The notes: generated from the sequence alone by a model not told the origin. A DNA stretch of 64,000 nucleotides from VRUE01 sp035260485 (GCA_035260485.1 DATFVC010000019.1:1-64000), one strand, 5' to 3'. Positions 50,507 to 59,806 are shown, counted from the first letter of the stretch. Numbers and translations are program-made.

Positions 50507-51372
50507 TGCCCTCCTCTTTCACGTCCACCCGGCCGCGTCACTTTTTCCGCGCGCTGGCGGACTTCTTCCACGGCCTCGCGGGTGGTGGCGAGTGCCTCTT
50601 CGGTCACGGCGGAGACGCCCGCACTCGGCTTGCCGCCGATGATGTCGCGGAAGGCGTTCTTGAAGCGCTCGGTATGGCGGTCCGGGGCGAACCGCTCCTC
50701 GGCCTTGGTCTGCTTTGCCGGTCGCCGCTTGGCATAGCGACGACGCGCCCAAGGGGAACCGGGCTTGCCGATCCGCGCGGCGCCGTAGATCGCCACCGGG
50801 AAGACAAAAAAGCCGATCGTGCCGTGCAGGACCCGCTGCTTGGCAAAACAAACCGCGACCAGCGTAAAGACCAAGGCGGCGGCGACAATGCTGCCGATCG
50901 TCTCTTCGGCCGAACCGGTCTTGAAGCTGAACGGGCTGAAGCCGAGCAGGATCAGCATCATCCCTGCGGCGGCGATCACCGTCGCGTCGATCGAGGCGCG
51001 CCCCTCCTCGGCCCAGTAGACGTCGTCCAGGTAGACCCAGAGGGCGAACTCGTCGATCGTCAGCCCCGCCCCGACGCCGAAGAAGAAGGCGCAGATCTCG
51101 GTGTAGGGACTTTCGCCGAGCGCCGCCAGGCCCAGCGTGCCGGCGATCATCATCGTCACGATCCCGAAGACGAGGTGGTGCAGGTGGACGCCGCTGTCGC
51201 TGACCACGCTGCCCGGCCACCAGGGAACGTGCGGGCTGCGCATCAGGCGGGTGCTCATGCGGATGAAGGCGAAGGAGAGGATGAAGCCGACGAGGACCAG
51301 GAAGAGACCCTGTTTTTCGTCAGCGAGGATCTGGTCGTTCCAGAAGTCGCTGAATATCGATGCGGCGATCAT
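50503..51372 (-). CDS. Multi-pass membrane protein, unknown
   Basis: The 289-aa protein starts MIAASIFSDFWNDQILADEKQG and has about six or seven membrane segments (for example LFLVLVGFILSFAFIRM, LHHLVFGIVTMMIAGTLGLAALG, AAAGMMLILLGFSPF). A charged C-terminal region of about 90 residues follows, with a helical end (ATTREAVEEVRQRAEK). HLHHLVFG and TIDEFALWVYLDDVYW are conserved-looking. No transporter family is evident. Confidence 0.65.
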   Translation of the reverse strand: MIAASIFSDFWNDQILADEKQGLFLVLVGFILSFAFIRMSTRLMRSPHVPWWPGSVVSDSGVHLHHLVFGIVTMMIAGTLGLAALGESPYTEICAFFFGVGAGLTIDEFALWVYLDDVYWAEEGRASIDATVIAAAGMMLILLGFSPFSFKTGSAEETIGSIVAAALVFTLVAVCFAKQRVLHGTIGFFVFPVAIYGAARIGKPGSPWARRRYAKRRPAKQTKAEERFAPDRHTERFKNAFRDIIGGKPSAGVSAVTEEALATTREAVEEVRQRAEKVTRPGGRERGGQ

Positions 51373-52118
51373 CGGCTGGGTGGACGCGAGTGTAGTCGCG
51401 GGCCGGAGCCGTCCCTCTCGGCGATCAGGTCGAGAGTGAGCAGCACCGCGGCGACCGCGTAGAACGGCGTCAGCACGATGTTGGTCGCGGTGTCGGTAAG
51501 CCACTCGGCGACCAGCGAGTCGCCGAGCAGGGCGTGGGTGAGATTGGTCGCGACCCCGGTGATCGCGTCACTGGCGACCTCGATCGGCACCAGCACCAGC
51601 AGGACCACCCAGAAGTGACCCCGGACCAGCCGGTAGCTGCGGGCGAGTGCGGCGCGTACCCCGCGGTGCTCTATCTCCACCACCGGAGCGGCGAGGCCGA
51701 GGTAGACGAAGACGAGGATCCCCGGCACCACGAAGGCAACGACGCCGACGGCGACGAGGACGCCGAAGATCAGGTCGACCGCGATCAGCTGCCAGTACTT
51801 GATCGTGGCGGCGATCTCACGCAGCGACGGCCGTTCTTCGGCGTGCGGATGAGTGAGTGCGATCGCCACCGCGCCGGTGTAGAAGATCTCGCCGATCAGC
51901 CCGGTGGCGACGAGGAGCAGCAGCGCGAGGAAGGCGCCGAAGACCTCCAGCCCCCTGCCCAGGTTCAGCGAAGTCGCCTCGACATGAACCGGGATCGCGT
52001 GGATCAGACCCAGCGGCACGAAGACGACGAAGGCGAGCGGAAGCAGCGTGCCCGCCCAGGCGAAGTAGGTGCGCCAGATCCGGGCGTAGAGGGAGAAGAC
52101 GTTCAGCCGGTCACCCAT
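51369..52118 (-). CDS. Multi-pass membrane protein (glycerophosphodiester phosphodiesterase membrane-domain-like)
   Basis: The 249-aa protein starts MGDRLNVFSLYARIWRTYFAWAGTLL. It carries about six membrane segments and the pattern LREIAATIKYWQLIAVDLIFG ... IEHRGVRAALARSYRLVRGHFWVVLLVLV, seen in membrane domains annotated near glycerophosphoryl diester phosphodiesterases. No catalytic domain is attached. It overlaps the next gene by ATGA and belongs to a five-gene minus-strand run (52828 down to 50045). Confidence 0.6.
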   Translation of the reverse strand: MGDRLNVFSLYARIWRTYFAWAGTLLPLAFVVFVPLGLIHAIPVHVEATSLNLGRGLEVFGAFLALLLLVATGLIGEIFYTGAVAIALTHPHAEERPSLREIAATIKYWQLIAVDLIFGVLVAVGVVAFVVPGILVFVYLGLAAPVVEIEHRGVRAALARSYRLVRGHFWVVLLVLVPIEVASDAITGVATNLTHALLGDSLVAEWLTDTATNIVLTPFYAVAAVLLTLDLIAERDGSGPRLHSRPPSR

Positions 52119-52448
52119 CTAATGGCGTCGTCGCCCGGACGGGCGCCGGCCGCGCTCTTCCAGCTTCGATCGGGAGGAGCTCGAGGCCGGCACTCGCTTC
52201 ACGTCCCGCAGGTCGGGGACGAGCAGTTCTTCGGCGCACTGCCGGTGCCAATGGTGATGTTCGGTGCCGCCCAGCCGCAGTACGTACTGGACGACGGTGT
52301 GCTCTGTGCCGATCGGGATGTCACCGTGGCAGCCGGGGCAACGGTAGAGCTTCTGGCCGAAGCTGCGGATCAGCCAGACCTCGTTGCCTTCGTCGTCGTA
52401 GCCGCGCAGGCTCCAGCGCTTGCTGGGCAGCCCCGCGTGTGCGTTCAT
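52119..52448 (-). CDS. Small zinc-finger-like protein
   Basis: The 109-aa protein starts MNAHAGLPSKRWSLRGYDDEGNEVWLIRSFGQKLYRCPGCHGDI and continues with WHRQCAEELLVPDLRDV. The CPGC pair and the later His/Cys form a plausible zinc site. The C-terminus is basic (KLEERGRRPSGRRRH). It resembles proteins loosely annotated as ATP/GTP-binding in actinobacteria, but that name has no support in the sequence. It overlaps the upstream gene by 4 bases. Confidence 0.65.
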   Translation of the reverse strand: MNAHAGLPSKRWSLRGYDDEGNEVWLIRSFGQKLYRCPGCHGDIPIGTEHTVVQYVLRLGGTEHHHWHRQCAEELLVPDLRDVKRVPASSSSRSKLEERGRRPSGRRRH

Positions 52449-52828
52449 CGCTTCGAGAGCCAGGCGAAGCCGGCGGCCATCGCCAGGTTCGAGATCCCGG
52501 CGAGGCGGAGGCCGAGCTTGGCGCCGGGCCGGCTGACCGCAGGCGACTCGGACCAGAGCGCGTCGGTTGCGATCTCGGTGCCGCGCAACCAGGCGAGGGC
52601 CCACCAGTCGCGCTGCTCGCCGCGGGTCGCGGCGAGAGCGTGGGCCGCGGCAAAGGTGAGCCAGATCGGCCCACAACGGCGGAAGAGGTGTGCCGCGTCG
52701 GGTGAGGGCTCGTCGTGGCCCAACACCCGCAGCGTTGCCTCCGGCGCGGCGATCGCCGCCGATCCGAGGATCAGGTCGAAGGCGATCATGTTGCGATTGG
52801 TGATGTGAAGGGCCTGCTCAAGAGTCAT
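52445..52828 (-). CDS. Small hydrophobic protein, unknown
   Basis: The 127-aa product starts MTLEQALHITNRNMIAFDLILGSAAIAAPEATLRVLG. Three or four hydrophobic segments are visible (IAFDLILGSAAIA, IWLTFAAAHALAA, LRLAGISNLAMAAGFAWL). Its general layout resembles the small membrane protein at 1243-1620. It is the first gene of the minus-strand run and is divergent from the RpiR-type regulator. Confidence 0.6.
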   Translation of the reverse strand: MTLEQALHITNRNMIAFDLILGSAAIAAPEATLRVLGHDEPSPDAAHLFRRCGPIWLTFAAAHALAATRGEQRDWWALAWLRGTEIATDALWSESPAVSRPGAKLGLRLAGISNLAMAAGFAWLSKR

Positions 52829-52891
52829 TTTCGGCCCCCCCATCCAACCAGATCGGAAGGGAAAGCACGCGAACCGGCGAAATGGACCGCC

Positions 52892-53749
52892 GTGACCAAG
52901 ACCGCAACCAAATCCCCCCAGCTCAAAAGCCTTTCCGAGTACATCCAGGAACGCTTCGACGAGTTCTCGCGCTCGCAGAAAGACGTCGCCCGCTACATCG
53001 TCGACCATCTCGACGAGGCAGCCTTCCTCACGGCCGAGGAGTTGGCCAGGAGAGCGAGCACCTCCTCATCGACGGTGGTGCGCTTCTCCCAGGCCCTCGG
53101 CTTCGAGGGCTACCCGGAGCTCCAGCAGGCCGCAATTGAGGAGTACCGCAGCGCCACGGTTGCCGGCAACGGCGCAGCCGCGGGCGGCGCGGCTCTCTTC
53201 TCCTTCGACCACTCCGAGCTCGAGGGTTCGCTCAGCGCCGACTACGCGAATCTGGAGGAAACCGCGCGCAACCTCACCCGCGAGCAGGTTGACGGCGCCG
53301 TGGCGGCGCTGGCCGAAGCGCAGCGTGTGGTGATCGTCGGCGTCGACCAGATGGCCTTCTTCGCCAGCTACCTGCGCCATATCCTCAGCCTGCTCGACAT
53401 CCGCGCCGAAATCGTCGCCAGCACCGGCGGCGAGTCGCTGCAGCGATTGGGCCGGATCGACGAGGAAACCCTGGTGATCGTTCTTTCCTGCGGCCGCGCC
53501 CATCCGCTGCTGCTGCGGGCGATGAAGCTCGCCGTGCACCGGCGCGCACGTACCCTGGCGATCTCCGACGCCTCGATGTCCGAGGTCGGCGAGCACGCCG
53601 AGCAGACCCTCTACTTCTCGTCCAACAGCCCTTCGTTCGCTCGCTCCAACACGGCGCTGATGGCACTCGTACAGGGGCTCGCGCACGGGCTCTATGCCCG
53701 CGACGAAGCCGCGCACAAAGACCGGATTCGCGCCTACAAACTGAAGTAG
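52892..53749 (+). CDS. MurR/RpiR-family transcriptional regulator
   Basis: The 285-aa protein has an N-terminal RpiR helix-turn-helix (EYIQERFDEFSRSQKDVARYIVDHLDEAAFLTAEELARRASTSSSTVVRFSQALGFEGYPEL) and a C-terminal SIS sugar-phosphate-binding domain (AQRVVIVGVDQMAFFASYLRHIL, LVIVLSCGRAHPLLLRAMKLAVHRRARTLAISD). It should sense a phosphorylated sugar. The GTG start is chosen because the frame upstream is not protein-like. The regulated genes are unknown. Confidence 0.9.
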   Translation: MTKTATKSPQLKSLSEYIQERFDEFSRSQKDVARYIVDHLDEAAFLTAEELARRASTSSSTVVRFSQALGFEGYPELQQAAIEEYRSATVAGNGAAAGGAALFSFDHSELEGSLSADYANLEETARNLTREQVDGAVAALAEAQRVVIVGVDQMAFFASYLRHILSLLDIRAEIVASTGGESLQRLGRIDEETLVIVLSCGRAHPLLLRAMKLAVHRRARTLAISDASMSEVGEHAEQTLYFSSNSPSFARSNTALMALVQGLAHGLYARDEAAHKDRIRAYKLK

Positions 53750-53773
53750 GGCGTGCCCCGTAGTATTGGCCGC

Positions 53774-54661
53774 GTGACCGAGCGCGCGACTTTCAGGCTC
53801 AAGACCGGCCTCGCCGAGATGCTCAAGGGCGGCGTGATCATGGATGTGGTCACGCCTGAGCAGGCGCGGATCGCCGAGGACGCAGGGGCCTGCGCAGTGA
53901 TGGCGCTGGAGCGCGTCCCGGCCGACATCCGCCGCGACGGCGGTGTTGCCCGCATGTCTGACCCGGCGATGATCAAAGGCATCCAGGCGGCAGTCACGAT
54001 CCCGGTGATGGCGAAGGCGCGGATCGGTCACTTCGCCGAGGCGCAGGTCCTGCAGGCGCTTGAGGTCGACTACATCGACGAGTCCGAGGTGCTGACCCCG
54101 GCCGACGAGCGCCACCACATCGACAAGCTTGCTTTCGAGGTTCCCTTCGTCTGCGGCGCCACCAACCTTGGTGAGGCGCTTCGGCGGATCGGCGAGGGGG
54201 CGGCGATGATCCGCTCCAAGGGCGAGGCAGGCACCGGCAACGTGGTTGAGGCGGTGCGCCACATGCGCGAGATTGTCGCCGGGATCAAGCGCCTCACCCA
54301 GCTGGGGCCGGAGGAGCTGGCGGCCGCTGCGAAAGAGCACCAGGCTCCACTCGAAGTCATCCACGAGGTGGTCGCTCAAGGGCGCCTGCCGGTACCGCTG
54401 TTCTGCGCGGGGGGGATCGCCACCCCGGCCGACGCGGCGCTGATGATGCAGCTCGGCGCCGAGGGCAACTTCGTCGGCTCGGGGATCTTCAAGAGCGCCG
54501 ATCCAGAGCGCCGCGCCCGGGCGATCGTCGAGGCGACCACGCACTTCAACGACCCCGAGCGAGTGACGGCGGCGTCGATTGGCCTCGGCGAGGCGATGCC
54601 CGGTTTGGAGATCTCGGAGCTGGCCGCGGCCGACGCGCTGCTGCAGGACCGCGGTGCCTGA
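53774..54661 (+). CDS. pdxS: Pyridoxal 5'-phosphate synthase, PdxS subunit
   Basis: The 295-aa lyase has the PdxS barrel signatures: LAEMLKGGVIMDVVTPEQARIAEDAGACAVMALERVPADIR, VMAKARIGHFAEAQVL, VDYIDESEVLTPAD and MIRSKGEAGTGN. Catalytic lysines lie in KARIG and RSKGE. With PdxT it makes PLP from ribose 5-phosphate, glyceraldehyde 3-phosphate and ammonia. GTG 53774 gives the usual length; a GTG at 53753 is possible. Confidence 0.96.
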   Translation: MTERATFRLKTGLAEMLKGGVIMDVVTPEQARIAEDAGACAVMALERVPADIRRDGGVARMSDPAMIKGIQAAVTIPVMAKARIGHFAEAQVLQALEVDYIDESEVLTPADERHHIDKLAFEVPFVCGATNLGEALRRIGEGAAMIRSKGEAGTGNVVEAVRHMREIVAGIKRLTQLGPEELAAAAKEHQAPLEVIHEVVAQGRLPVPLFCAGGIATPADAALMMQLGAEGNFVGSGIFKSADPERRARAIVEATTHFNDPERVTAASIGLGEAMPGLEISELAAADALLQDRGA

Positions 54662-55253
54662 GAACCCTGGGCTGCGGGTCGGCGTCCTCGCGATCCAGGG
54701 TGGCTTCGAAGCGCATCTGGCGATGCTGCGCGAGCTTGGGGCGGAAGTGAAGGCAGTTCGCGTTCCCGCTGACCTGGAGGGTCTCGACGGCCTGGTGATC
54801 CCCGGCGGTGAGAGCACTACGATCGTCAAGGGGATCGAGTCGGCCGGGCTGGAGAAGGCGATTCGCGCCCATCGCGATGAGGGGAAGCCGGTGTTCGGAA
54901 CCTGCGCGGGGATGATCGTCTGCGACGACTCCCACCTCGGTCTGCTCGACATGACCGCGAAGCGCAATGCGTTTGGCCGCCAGCTGCAGAGCTTCGAGGC
55001 CGAGGTGGCGGTGGAGGGCATTGGCGAGGAGCCGCTGCGCGCAGTCTTCATCCGTGCGCCGTGGGTCGAGCGTCACGGTCCTGGGGTCGACGTGCTCGCC
55101 TCCTATGAGGGCCACCCGGTGGTGGTGCGCGAGAGAAGTGTGCTCGCCTGCGCCTTTCATCCCGAGCTGACCGACGATTCGCGGCTGCATGCGCTGTTCA
55201 TGGCAATGACGACTAGCGCGCGAGGTGGAGCGCGGGAGGGGGCGGAGACGTGA
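54654..55253 (+). CDS. pdxT: Pyridoxal 5'-phosphate synthase, glutaminase subunit PdxT
   Basis: The 199-aa class I glutaminase has VGVLAIQGGFEAHLAML, VIPGGESTTIVKGI, the nucleophile in VFGTCAGMIV, and the His-Glu pair in CAFHPELTDD. It supplies ammonia to PdxS. The GTG start lies inside the pdxS 3' end (8-bp overlap), giving equal expression. An extra Ala/Gly-rich tail follows the domain. Confidence 0.95.
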   Translation: MPENPGLRVGVLAIQGGFEAHLAMLRELGAEVKAVRVPADLEGLDGLVIPGGESTTIVKGIESAGLEKAIRAHRDEGKPVFGTCAGMIVCDDSHLGLLDMTAKRNAFGRQLQSFEAEVAVEGIGEEPLRAVFIRAPWVERHGPGVDVLASYEGHPVVVRERSVLACAFHPELTDDSRLHALFMAMTTSARGGAREGAET

Positions 55254-56353
55254 GAGACCCGAGAGCGGAACGGCTGGCGAAGATCCTGGTCGGCTACTCC
55301 ACCGAGGTGAAGGAAGGTGAGGTCGTCTCGATCGACGGTGAGAGCGCGGCGGCGCCGCTGCTCCTTGCCGTTTACGAGGAGGTGCTGAAAGCGGGGGCGA
55401 ACCCGATCGTGAACGTCTCCCTCGACGGCCAGGCCGCTGCCTTCTACAAGCACGCCGGCGACGCCCAGCTCGAGTGGATCTCACCCGTCTCCGAATGGCT
55501 GCTCGACAACGTCGACGTGCGCATTGCGATCGGCGCCGCCAGCAATACGCGCGAGCTCTCGGGCGTGCCACCGCAGCGTCAGTCCCGTCGCCAGATCGCC
55601 ACCGAGGAGCTGCTGGGCCGAGCGATGGAGCGCAGCGCCAAGGGCGAGTTCCGCTGGTGCTACACGCTCTTCCCGACCAACGCCTATGCCTCCGAGGCGG
55701 AGATGAGCCTGGTCGACTACGAGGACTTCTACTACGGCGCCTGCCTCGCCGACGACGACGATCCGCTGACTGCCTGGAAGCGGGCCTCGGCCGAGACGAC
55801 GCGGCTGGCAGAGTGGATCGACGGCCACGAGGAGGTGCGGGTCGTCGCGCCGGGGACCGACATCGTGCTCGGCGTCGCGGGGCGCAAGTTCATCCCCTGC
55901 GACGGGCGCCACAACATGCCCGACGGTGAGTTCTTCACCGGCCCGATCGAGGATTCGGTCGAAGGGGAGGTGAGCTTTCACCTGCCGGCGACGGTTGGTG
56001 GCCGCGAGGTGGCCGGGGTGCATTTGCGCTTCGAGGCGGGCAAGGTCGTCGACGCGAGCGCCGAGCGGGGCGAGGAGTTCCTGATCGAGCTGCTCGACAC
56101 CGACGCGGGGGCCCGCCGGCTCGGTGAGCTCGGGATCGGCACCAACTACGCGATCGACCGCGGCACCCGCGAGGTGCTGCTCGACGAGAAGCTCGGCGGC
56201 ACCGTCCACATGGCGGTCGGCAAGAGCTACCCCGAGTCGGGTGGCGTCAACGAGTCGGCAGTCCACACCGACTTGGTCTGCGACCTGCGCCTCGGCGGCA
56301 AGATCGAAGTCGACGGCACGGTGATGCAGGAAGACGGCAAGTTCGTCGTCTGA
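55250..56353 (+). CDS. M29-family metallo-aminopeptidase
   Basis: The 367-aa protein matches aminopeptidases of the AmpS/T type: RAERLAKILVGYSTEVKEGEVVSIDG at the start, GRKFIPCDGRHNMPDGEFFTGPIEDSVEGEV in the middle, and LGIGTNYAI, TVHMAVGKSYPESGG and SAVHTDLVCDLR near the end. Acidic and His residues in the last blocks bind the two metals. It overlaps pdxT by 4 bases (GTGA). Confidence 0.92.
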   Translation: MRDPRAERLAKILVGYSTEVKEGEVVSIDGESAAAPLLLAVYEEVLKAGANPIVNVSLDGQAAAFYKHAGDAQLEWISPVSEWLLDNVDVRIAIGAASNTRELSGVPPQRQSRRQIATEELLGRAMERSAKGEFRWCYTLFPTNAYASEAEMSLVDYEDFYYGACLADDDDPLTAWKRASAETTRLAEWIDGHEEVRVVAPGTDIVLGVAGRKFIPCDGRHNMPDGEFFTGPIEDSVEGEVSFHLPATVGGREVAGVHLRFEAGKVVDASAERGEEFLIELLDTDAGARRLGELGIGTNYAIDRGTREVLLDEKLGGTVHMAVGKSYPESGGVNESAVHTDLVCDLRLGGKIEVDGTVMQEDGKFVV

Positions 56354-56812
56354 CTACTGGTTGGGGATTGGGGAGCCGGCGAGGAGGAAGAACCAGGCGA
56401 CGAAGACCAGGCCCGCCAGCATCACCGAGCTCATCAGAACAGCCTCGACAACGGTCGTCGTGCCGGCAGCGCCGCCGCTGTCGCGCATGCTCTTCAGCCA
56501 GCTGGGACGCATCGGCGCCAGCCGGTTGGTTCCGGTGACTCGTTCGTAGAGAGCATTGAGACGGCCGATCAGCCAGGCGTCGAGCACGATCGTGACGATG
56601 ATTCCAATCGCGACCACGGCGTAGGGCCCCTCGGCGGGAAACGGGGTCGTGGCGACCTTCGAGCCGATATAGATCCAGCCCACCGGGATCGCCGTCCAAA
56701 GGGCCAGGGCGGCGAGCAGCATCAAGACGAAAATGGCGCTTGCCGCCAAGCCCCGGACGGGGCTCGTTCCACGCGGGTGGGTGACCGTCTCTGGGCGCAT
56801 CCCTAGCACCAT
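56354..56812 (-). CDS. Membrane protein, unknown
   Basis: The 152-aa product has three or four hydrophobic segments: LAASAIFVLMLLAALALWTAIPV, YAVVAIGIIVTIVLDAWLIG and VVEAVLMSSVMLAGLVFVAWFFLLAG. The start is MVLGMRPETVTHPRG. It is a single gene on the minus strand between two + strand operons, ending next to the M29 stop. No family is recognised. Confidence 0.65.
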   Translation of the reverse strand: MVLGMRPETVTHPRGTSPVRGLAASAIFVLMLLAALALWTAIPVGWIYIGSKVATTPFPAEGPYAVVAIGIIVTIVLDAWLIGRLNALYERVTGTNRLAPMRPSWLKSMRDSGGAAGTTTVVEAVLMSSVMLAGLVFVAWFFLLAGSPIPNQ

Positions 56813-56834
56813 CTAACTCATAGAATGGCAAACG

Positions 56835-57584
56835 ATGTCTGGACATTCGAAGTGGTCATCGATCAAACACAAGAAGGGCGCCGCCGACGCCAAACGCGGC
56901 AAGCTCTTCACCAAGTTGGCGCGGGCGATCACGGTCGCCGCGCGCGATGGCGGCGGCGACCCCGATGGCAACGCGGCGCTGGCGACCGCGATCCAGAAGG
57001 CACGGGAAGCCTCGATGCCCAAGGACAACATCCAGCGGGCAATCGACCGCGGCTCGGGTGTGGGCAGCGACGCGGATGCGATCGAGCGGGTCGTCTTCGA
57101 GGGCTACGGGCCGGGTGGCGCGGCCGTCTTGGTCGAGGCGCTGACCGACAACCGCAACCGCACCAGCGCCGACGTCCGCCACGCCTTCAGCAAGCACAAC
57201 GGAAGCCTTGGCGAGCCGGGCTCGGTTGCCTGGATCTTCGAGAAGCGTGGCGTGCTCGCGGTCGACGGCTCCCGCTATGGCGAGGACGACCTGATTGCGG
57301 CGATCGACGCCGGCGCCGAGGACGTTCGCGAGGAGGGGGATTTGCTGCGGGTGCTCTGCGAGCCGGCGAATCTGACCGCGGTGCGCGAGGCGCTGGAGGC
57401 GGGGGGTGTCGAGATCCAGTCCACGGACATCGCGATGGAGCCGAAAAGCACGGTCGAGGTGAAGGGCAGCGACGCGAAGTCGTTGCTGAACCTGATCGAG
57501 GCGCTGGAAGAGCACGACGACGTCAACGAGGTCCACGCCAACTTCGACATCCCGGATGAGGTGCTGCAGCAGCTCGCAGCGTAG
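56835..57584 (+). CDS. yebC: YebC/PmpR-family regulator
   Basis: The 249-aa protein begins MSGHSKWSSIKHKKGAADAKRGKLFTKLARAI and contains GNAALATAIQKAREASMPKDNIQRAIDRGSG and VFEGYGPGGAAVLVEALTDNRNRTSADVRHAFSK, all diagnostic. Members act as DNA-binding regulators or in translation of proline-rich sequences. Position just before ruvC is conserved across bacteria. Confidence 0.95.
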   Translation: MSGHSKWSSIKHKKGAADAKRGKLFTKLARAITVAARDGGGDPDGNAALATAIQKAREASMPKDNIQRAIDRGSGVGSDADAIERVVFEGYGPGGAAVLVEALTDNRNRTSADVRHAFSKHNGSLGEPGSVAWIFEKRGVLAVDGSRYGEDDLIAAIDAGAEDVREEGDLLRVLCEPANLTAVREALEAGGVEIQSTDIAMEPKSTVEVKGSDAKSLLNLIEALEEHDDVNEVHANFDIPDEVLQQLAA

Positions 57585-57636
57585 GGAGGCCGTCCCCGGC
57601 GGGAGGCATCCGAGGTCCCATCCAGAATCACTCCCC

Positions 57637-58155
57637 ATGGAAGTTGTGATGGGGATCGACCCCGGCGCCGCCAACCTTGGTTTTGGCATCGTCCGAGTCG
57701 AGGGCAACCGGATGGTCGCGCTCGACGGCGGCGTCGTCGAAACGACGGCCGAGCTGCCAATGGAGCGCCGCCTGGAGAAGATCCATGGCTCGCTGGTGGA
57801 GCTGATCGCATGGCATGAGCCGAAGGCGTTGGCGATCGAGGACGTCTTCTTCGGCAAGAACGTGCGCACGGCGATGGCCGTCGGGCAGGCCAGCGGGGTT
57901 TCGATGCTGGCCGCCGCCCAGGCCGGCGTCAGCTGCTTCGCCTATACGCCGCAGGCGATCAAGATGGCTGTCTGCGGCAGCGGCGGGGCCGGCAAGAAGC
58001 AGGTGCAGCGGATGGTCGGGACTCTGCTCGGACTGCCCGAGCTGCCCACGCCCGACCACGCCGCCGATGCCCTGGCGGTGGCGATCTGCCACGGCGGTGG
58101 CGCCGGCCGCCGCGAGGCGGCCGAGCTGGCTGAGGCAAGCGGCGTGGCGCAATGA
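57637..58155 (+). CDS. ruvC: Holliday junction endonuclease RuvC
   Basis: The 172-aa resolvase has the acidic catalytic residues in VMGIDPGAANLGFG, AIEDVFFGKN and the PDHAADALAVAICH block. It cuts Holliday junctions at the end of recombination. ATG 57637 gives the family start MEVVMGIDPG. It overlaps ruvA by ATGA. Confidence 0.96.
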   Translation: MEVVMGIDPGAANLGFGIVRVEGNRMVALDGGVVETTAELPMERRLEKIHGSLVELIAWHEPKALAIEDVFFGKNVRTAMAVGQASGVSMLAAAQAGVSCFAYTPQAIKMAVCGSGGAGKKQVQRMVGTLLGLPELPTPDHAADALAVAICHGGGAGRREAAELAEASGVAQ

Positions 58156-58748
58156 TCGCCGCGGTTCGAGGCGAGGTGATGGTGCGGCGCGCCGACCATG
58201 TCGTGATCGAGGCCGGCGGGGTCGGCTATCGGCTCGCGGTCTCGGCCGAGACGCTCAAGGCGGTGCCGGCCACGGGTCGCGAGGCTTTCCTGCACGCAGA
58301 GCTGATCTCCCGCGAGGACTCCCTGGCGCTGTTCGGCTTCGCTTCCGAGGAGGAGCGCGACCTGTTCGGCCAGCTGGTCTCGGTCAGCGGCGTCGGGCCG
58401 AAAGTCGCGGTCTCGGTGCTCTCCGGCGGCCCGGCGCGCGAGTTGCTGAGGGCGATCGCCGCCGGCGACGCGAAACGTTTCCAAGCAGCGCCGGGGATCG
58501 GTAAGCGGACGGCGGAGCGGATCATCGTCGAGCTGCGTGAGAAGGTCGCGGGTGCGCTCGAGGAAGAAGTGATGCTGGCCGGCGTTGACGACGATGACCC
58601 GCGATCCCTCGCCCGCGACGGCCTGGTGAACCTCGGTTACGCGCCGCTGGAAGCGGAGCAGTTGCTGGATGGGGTCGAGGGCGGCGACGCCGAGGAGTTG
58701 CTGGCGAGGGCGCTGCGTAAGGCCGGAGCTGGGAAGAAGGCCGCATGA
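58152..58748 (+). CDS. ruvA: Holliday junction branch-migration protein RuvA
   Basis: The 198-aa protein has the OB-fold domain I (MIAAVRGEVMVRRADHVVIEAGGVGYRLAVS), the two helix-hairpin-helix motifs (QLVSVSGVGPKVAVSVLSG and FQAAPGIGKRTAERIIVELREKV) and the C-terminal domain III that contacts RuvB. It overlaps ruvB by ATGA. Confidence 0.96.
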   Translation: MIAAVRGEVMVRRADHVVIEAGGVGYRLAVSAETLKAVPATGREAFLHAELISREDSLALFGFASEEERDLFGQLVSVSGVGPKVAVSVLSGGPARELLRAIAAGDAKRFQAAPGIGKRTAERIIVELREKVAGALEEEVMLAGVDDDDPRSLARDGLVNLGYAPLEAEQLLDGVEGGDAEELLARALRKAGAGKKAA

Positions 58749-59806
58749 GCCAGAAACCGATTCGCACTCCTGGCGTCGACGACAACGAGCCCGAGGTTCG
58801 CATCCATGATGCGCGTGCCGACCTCCCCGACGAAGACCTCGATCGTTCGCTGCGGCCGCCGACGCTCTCGGACTTCGTCAATCAGAAGCAGGTGACCGAG
58901 CAGCTGGCGATCTTCATCGAGGCGGCGAGGCGGCGTGGTGAGCCACTCGATCACGTCCTGCTGGCCGGCCCGCCGGGGCTCGGCAAGACCTCGCTCGCTC
59001 ACATCGTAGCCGCCGAGATGGAGGTGCCCCTAGTCCAGACGGCGGGGCCGGCGCTCGAGCGCAAGGCCGACGTAGCCTCCTTCCTCACCGCGCTGGAGCC
59101 GGGCAGTGTCTTCTTCGTCGACGAGATCCACCGCCTCGGCCGCGCGGTCGAGGAGACGCTGTATCCGGCGATGGAGGACGGTGAGCTGCCGGTCGTGCTC
59201 GGCCAGGGGGCCGGCGCTCGCACCGTGACCCTGCCCCTGCCGCCATTCACGCTGGTCGGCGCGACGACCCGCGCCGGCCTGCTGACGACGCCGCTGCGCG
59301 ACCGCTTCGGCGTCTGCCACCGGCTCGAGCACTACATCCCCGAGCATCTGGCCGAGATCGTCGAGCGCTCCGCTGGCATCCTCGGGGTCGAGATCGATGC
59401 GGAGGGGGCGGGGACGATCGCGTCCCGTTCGCGGGGCACGCCACGGGTCGCCAACCGACTTCTGAAGCGGGTCCGCGACTTCGCCCAAGTCAAGGGAAGC
59501 GGCAGTGTCGACGCCGAGGTGGCGGAGGCGGGTTTGGCGATGCTGGAGGTCGACGCCGGTGGTCTCGACCGCAGCGACCGCAACCTGCTCGACACGGTAG
59601 CGAGCAAGTTCGCCGGCGGCCCGGTCGGGCTCTCGACCCTGGCCGTCGCGATCGGCGAGGAGCAGGACACGATCGAGGACGTTCTCGAGCCATACCTGCT
59701 CCAGCAGGGGATGCTGAAACGCACTCCGCGCGGCCGTGTGCTGACCGAGCGGGCCTACGAGCACCTCGGGATCCCGGCGCCCGACGGAGCGCGCAGTCTG
59801 TTCTGA
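58745..59806 (+). CDS. ruvB: Holliday junction branch-migration ATPase RuvB
   Basis: The 353-aa AAA+ motor has LAGPPGLGKTSLAHIVAAEM (Walker A), FFVDEIHRLGRAVEE (Walker B) and VGATTRAGLLTTPLRDRFG (sensor and arginine-finger region). A winged-helix domain closes the protein (YLLQQGMLKRTPRGRVLTERAY). It drives branch migration with RuvA. Confidence 0.97.
   Translation: MSQKPIRTPGVDDNEPEVRIHDARADLPDEDLDRSLRPPTLSDFVNQKQVTEQLAIFIEAARRRGEPLDHVLLAGPPGLGKTSLAHIVAAEMEVPLVQTAGPALERKADVASFLTALEPGSVFFVDEIHRLGRAVEETLYPAMEDGELPVVLGQGAGARTVTLPLPPFTLVGATTRAGLLTTPLRDRFGVCHRLEHYIPEHLAEIVERSAGILGVEIDAEGAGTIASRSRGTPRVANRLLKRVRDFAQVKGSGSVDAEVAEAGLAMLEVDAGGLDRSDRNLLDTVASKFAGGPVGLSTLAVAIGEEQDTIEDVLEPYLLQQGMLKRTPRGRVLTERAYEHLGIPAPDGARSLF

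Noticed and set aside
53066..55051. Long minus-strand open frame (661 aa) across the RpiR, pdxS and pdxT genes
   Set aside because: It lies antisense to three well-supported genes, has Arg/Pro-rich composition and no domain; it results from the high GC content.
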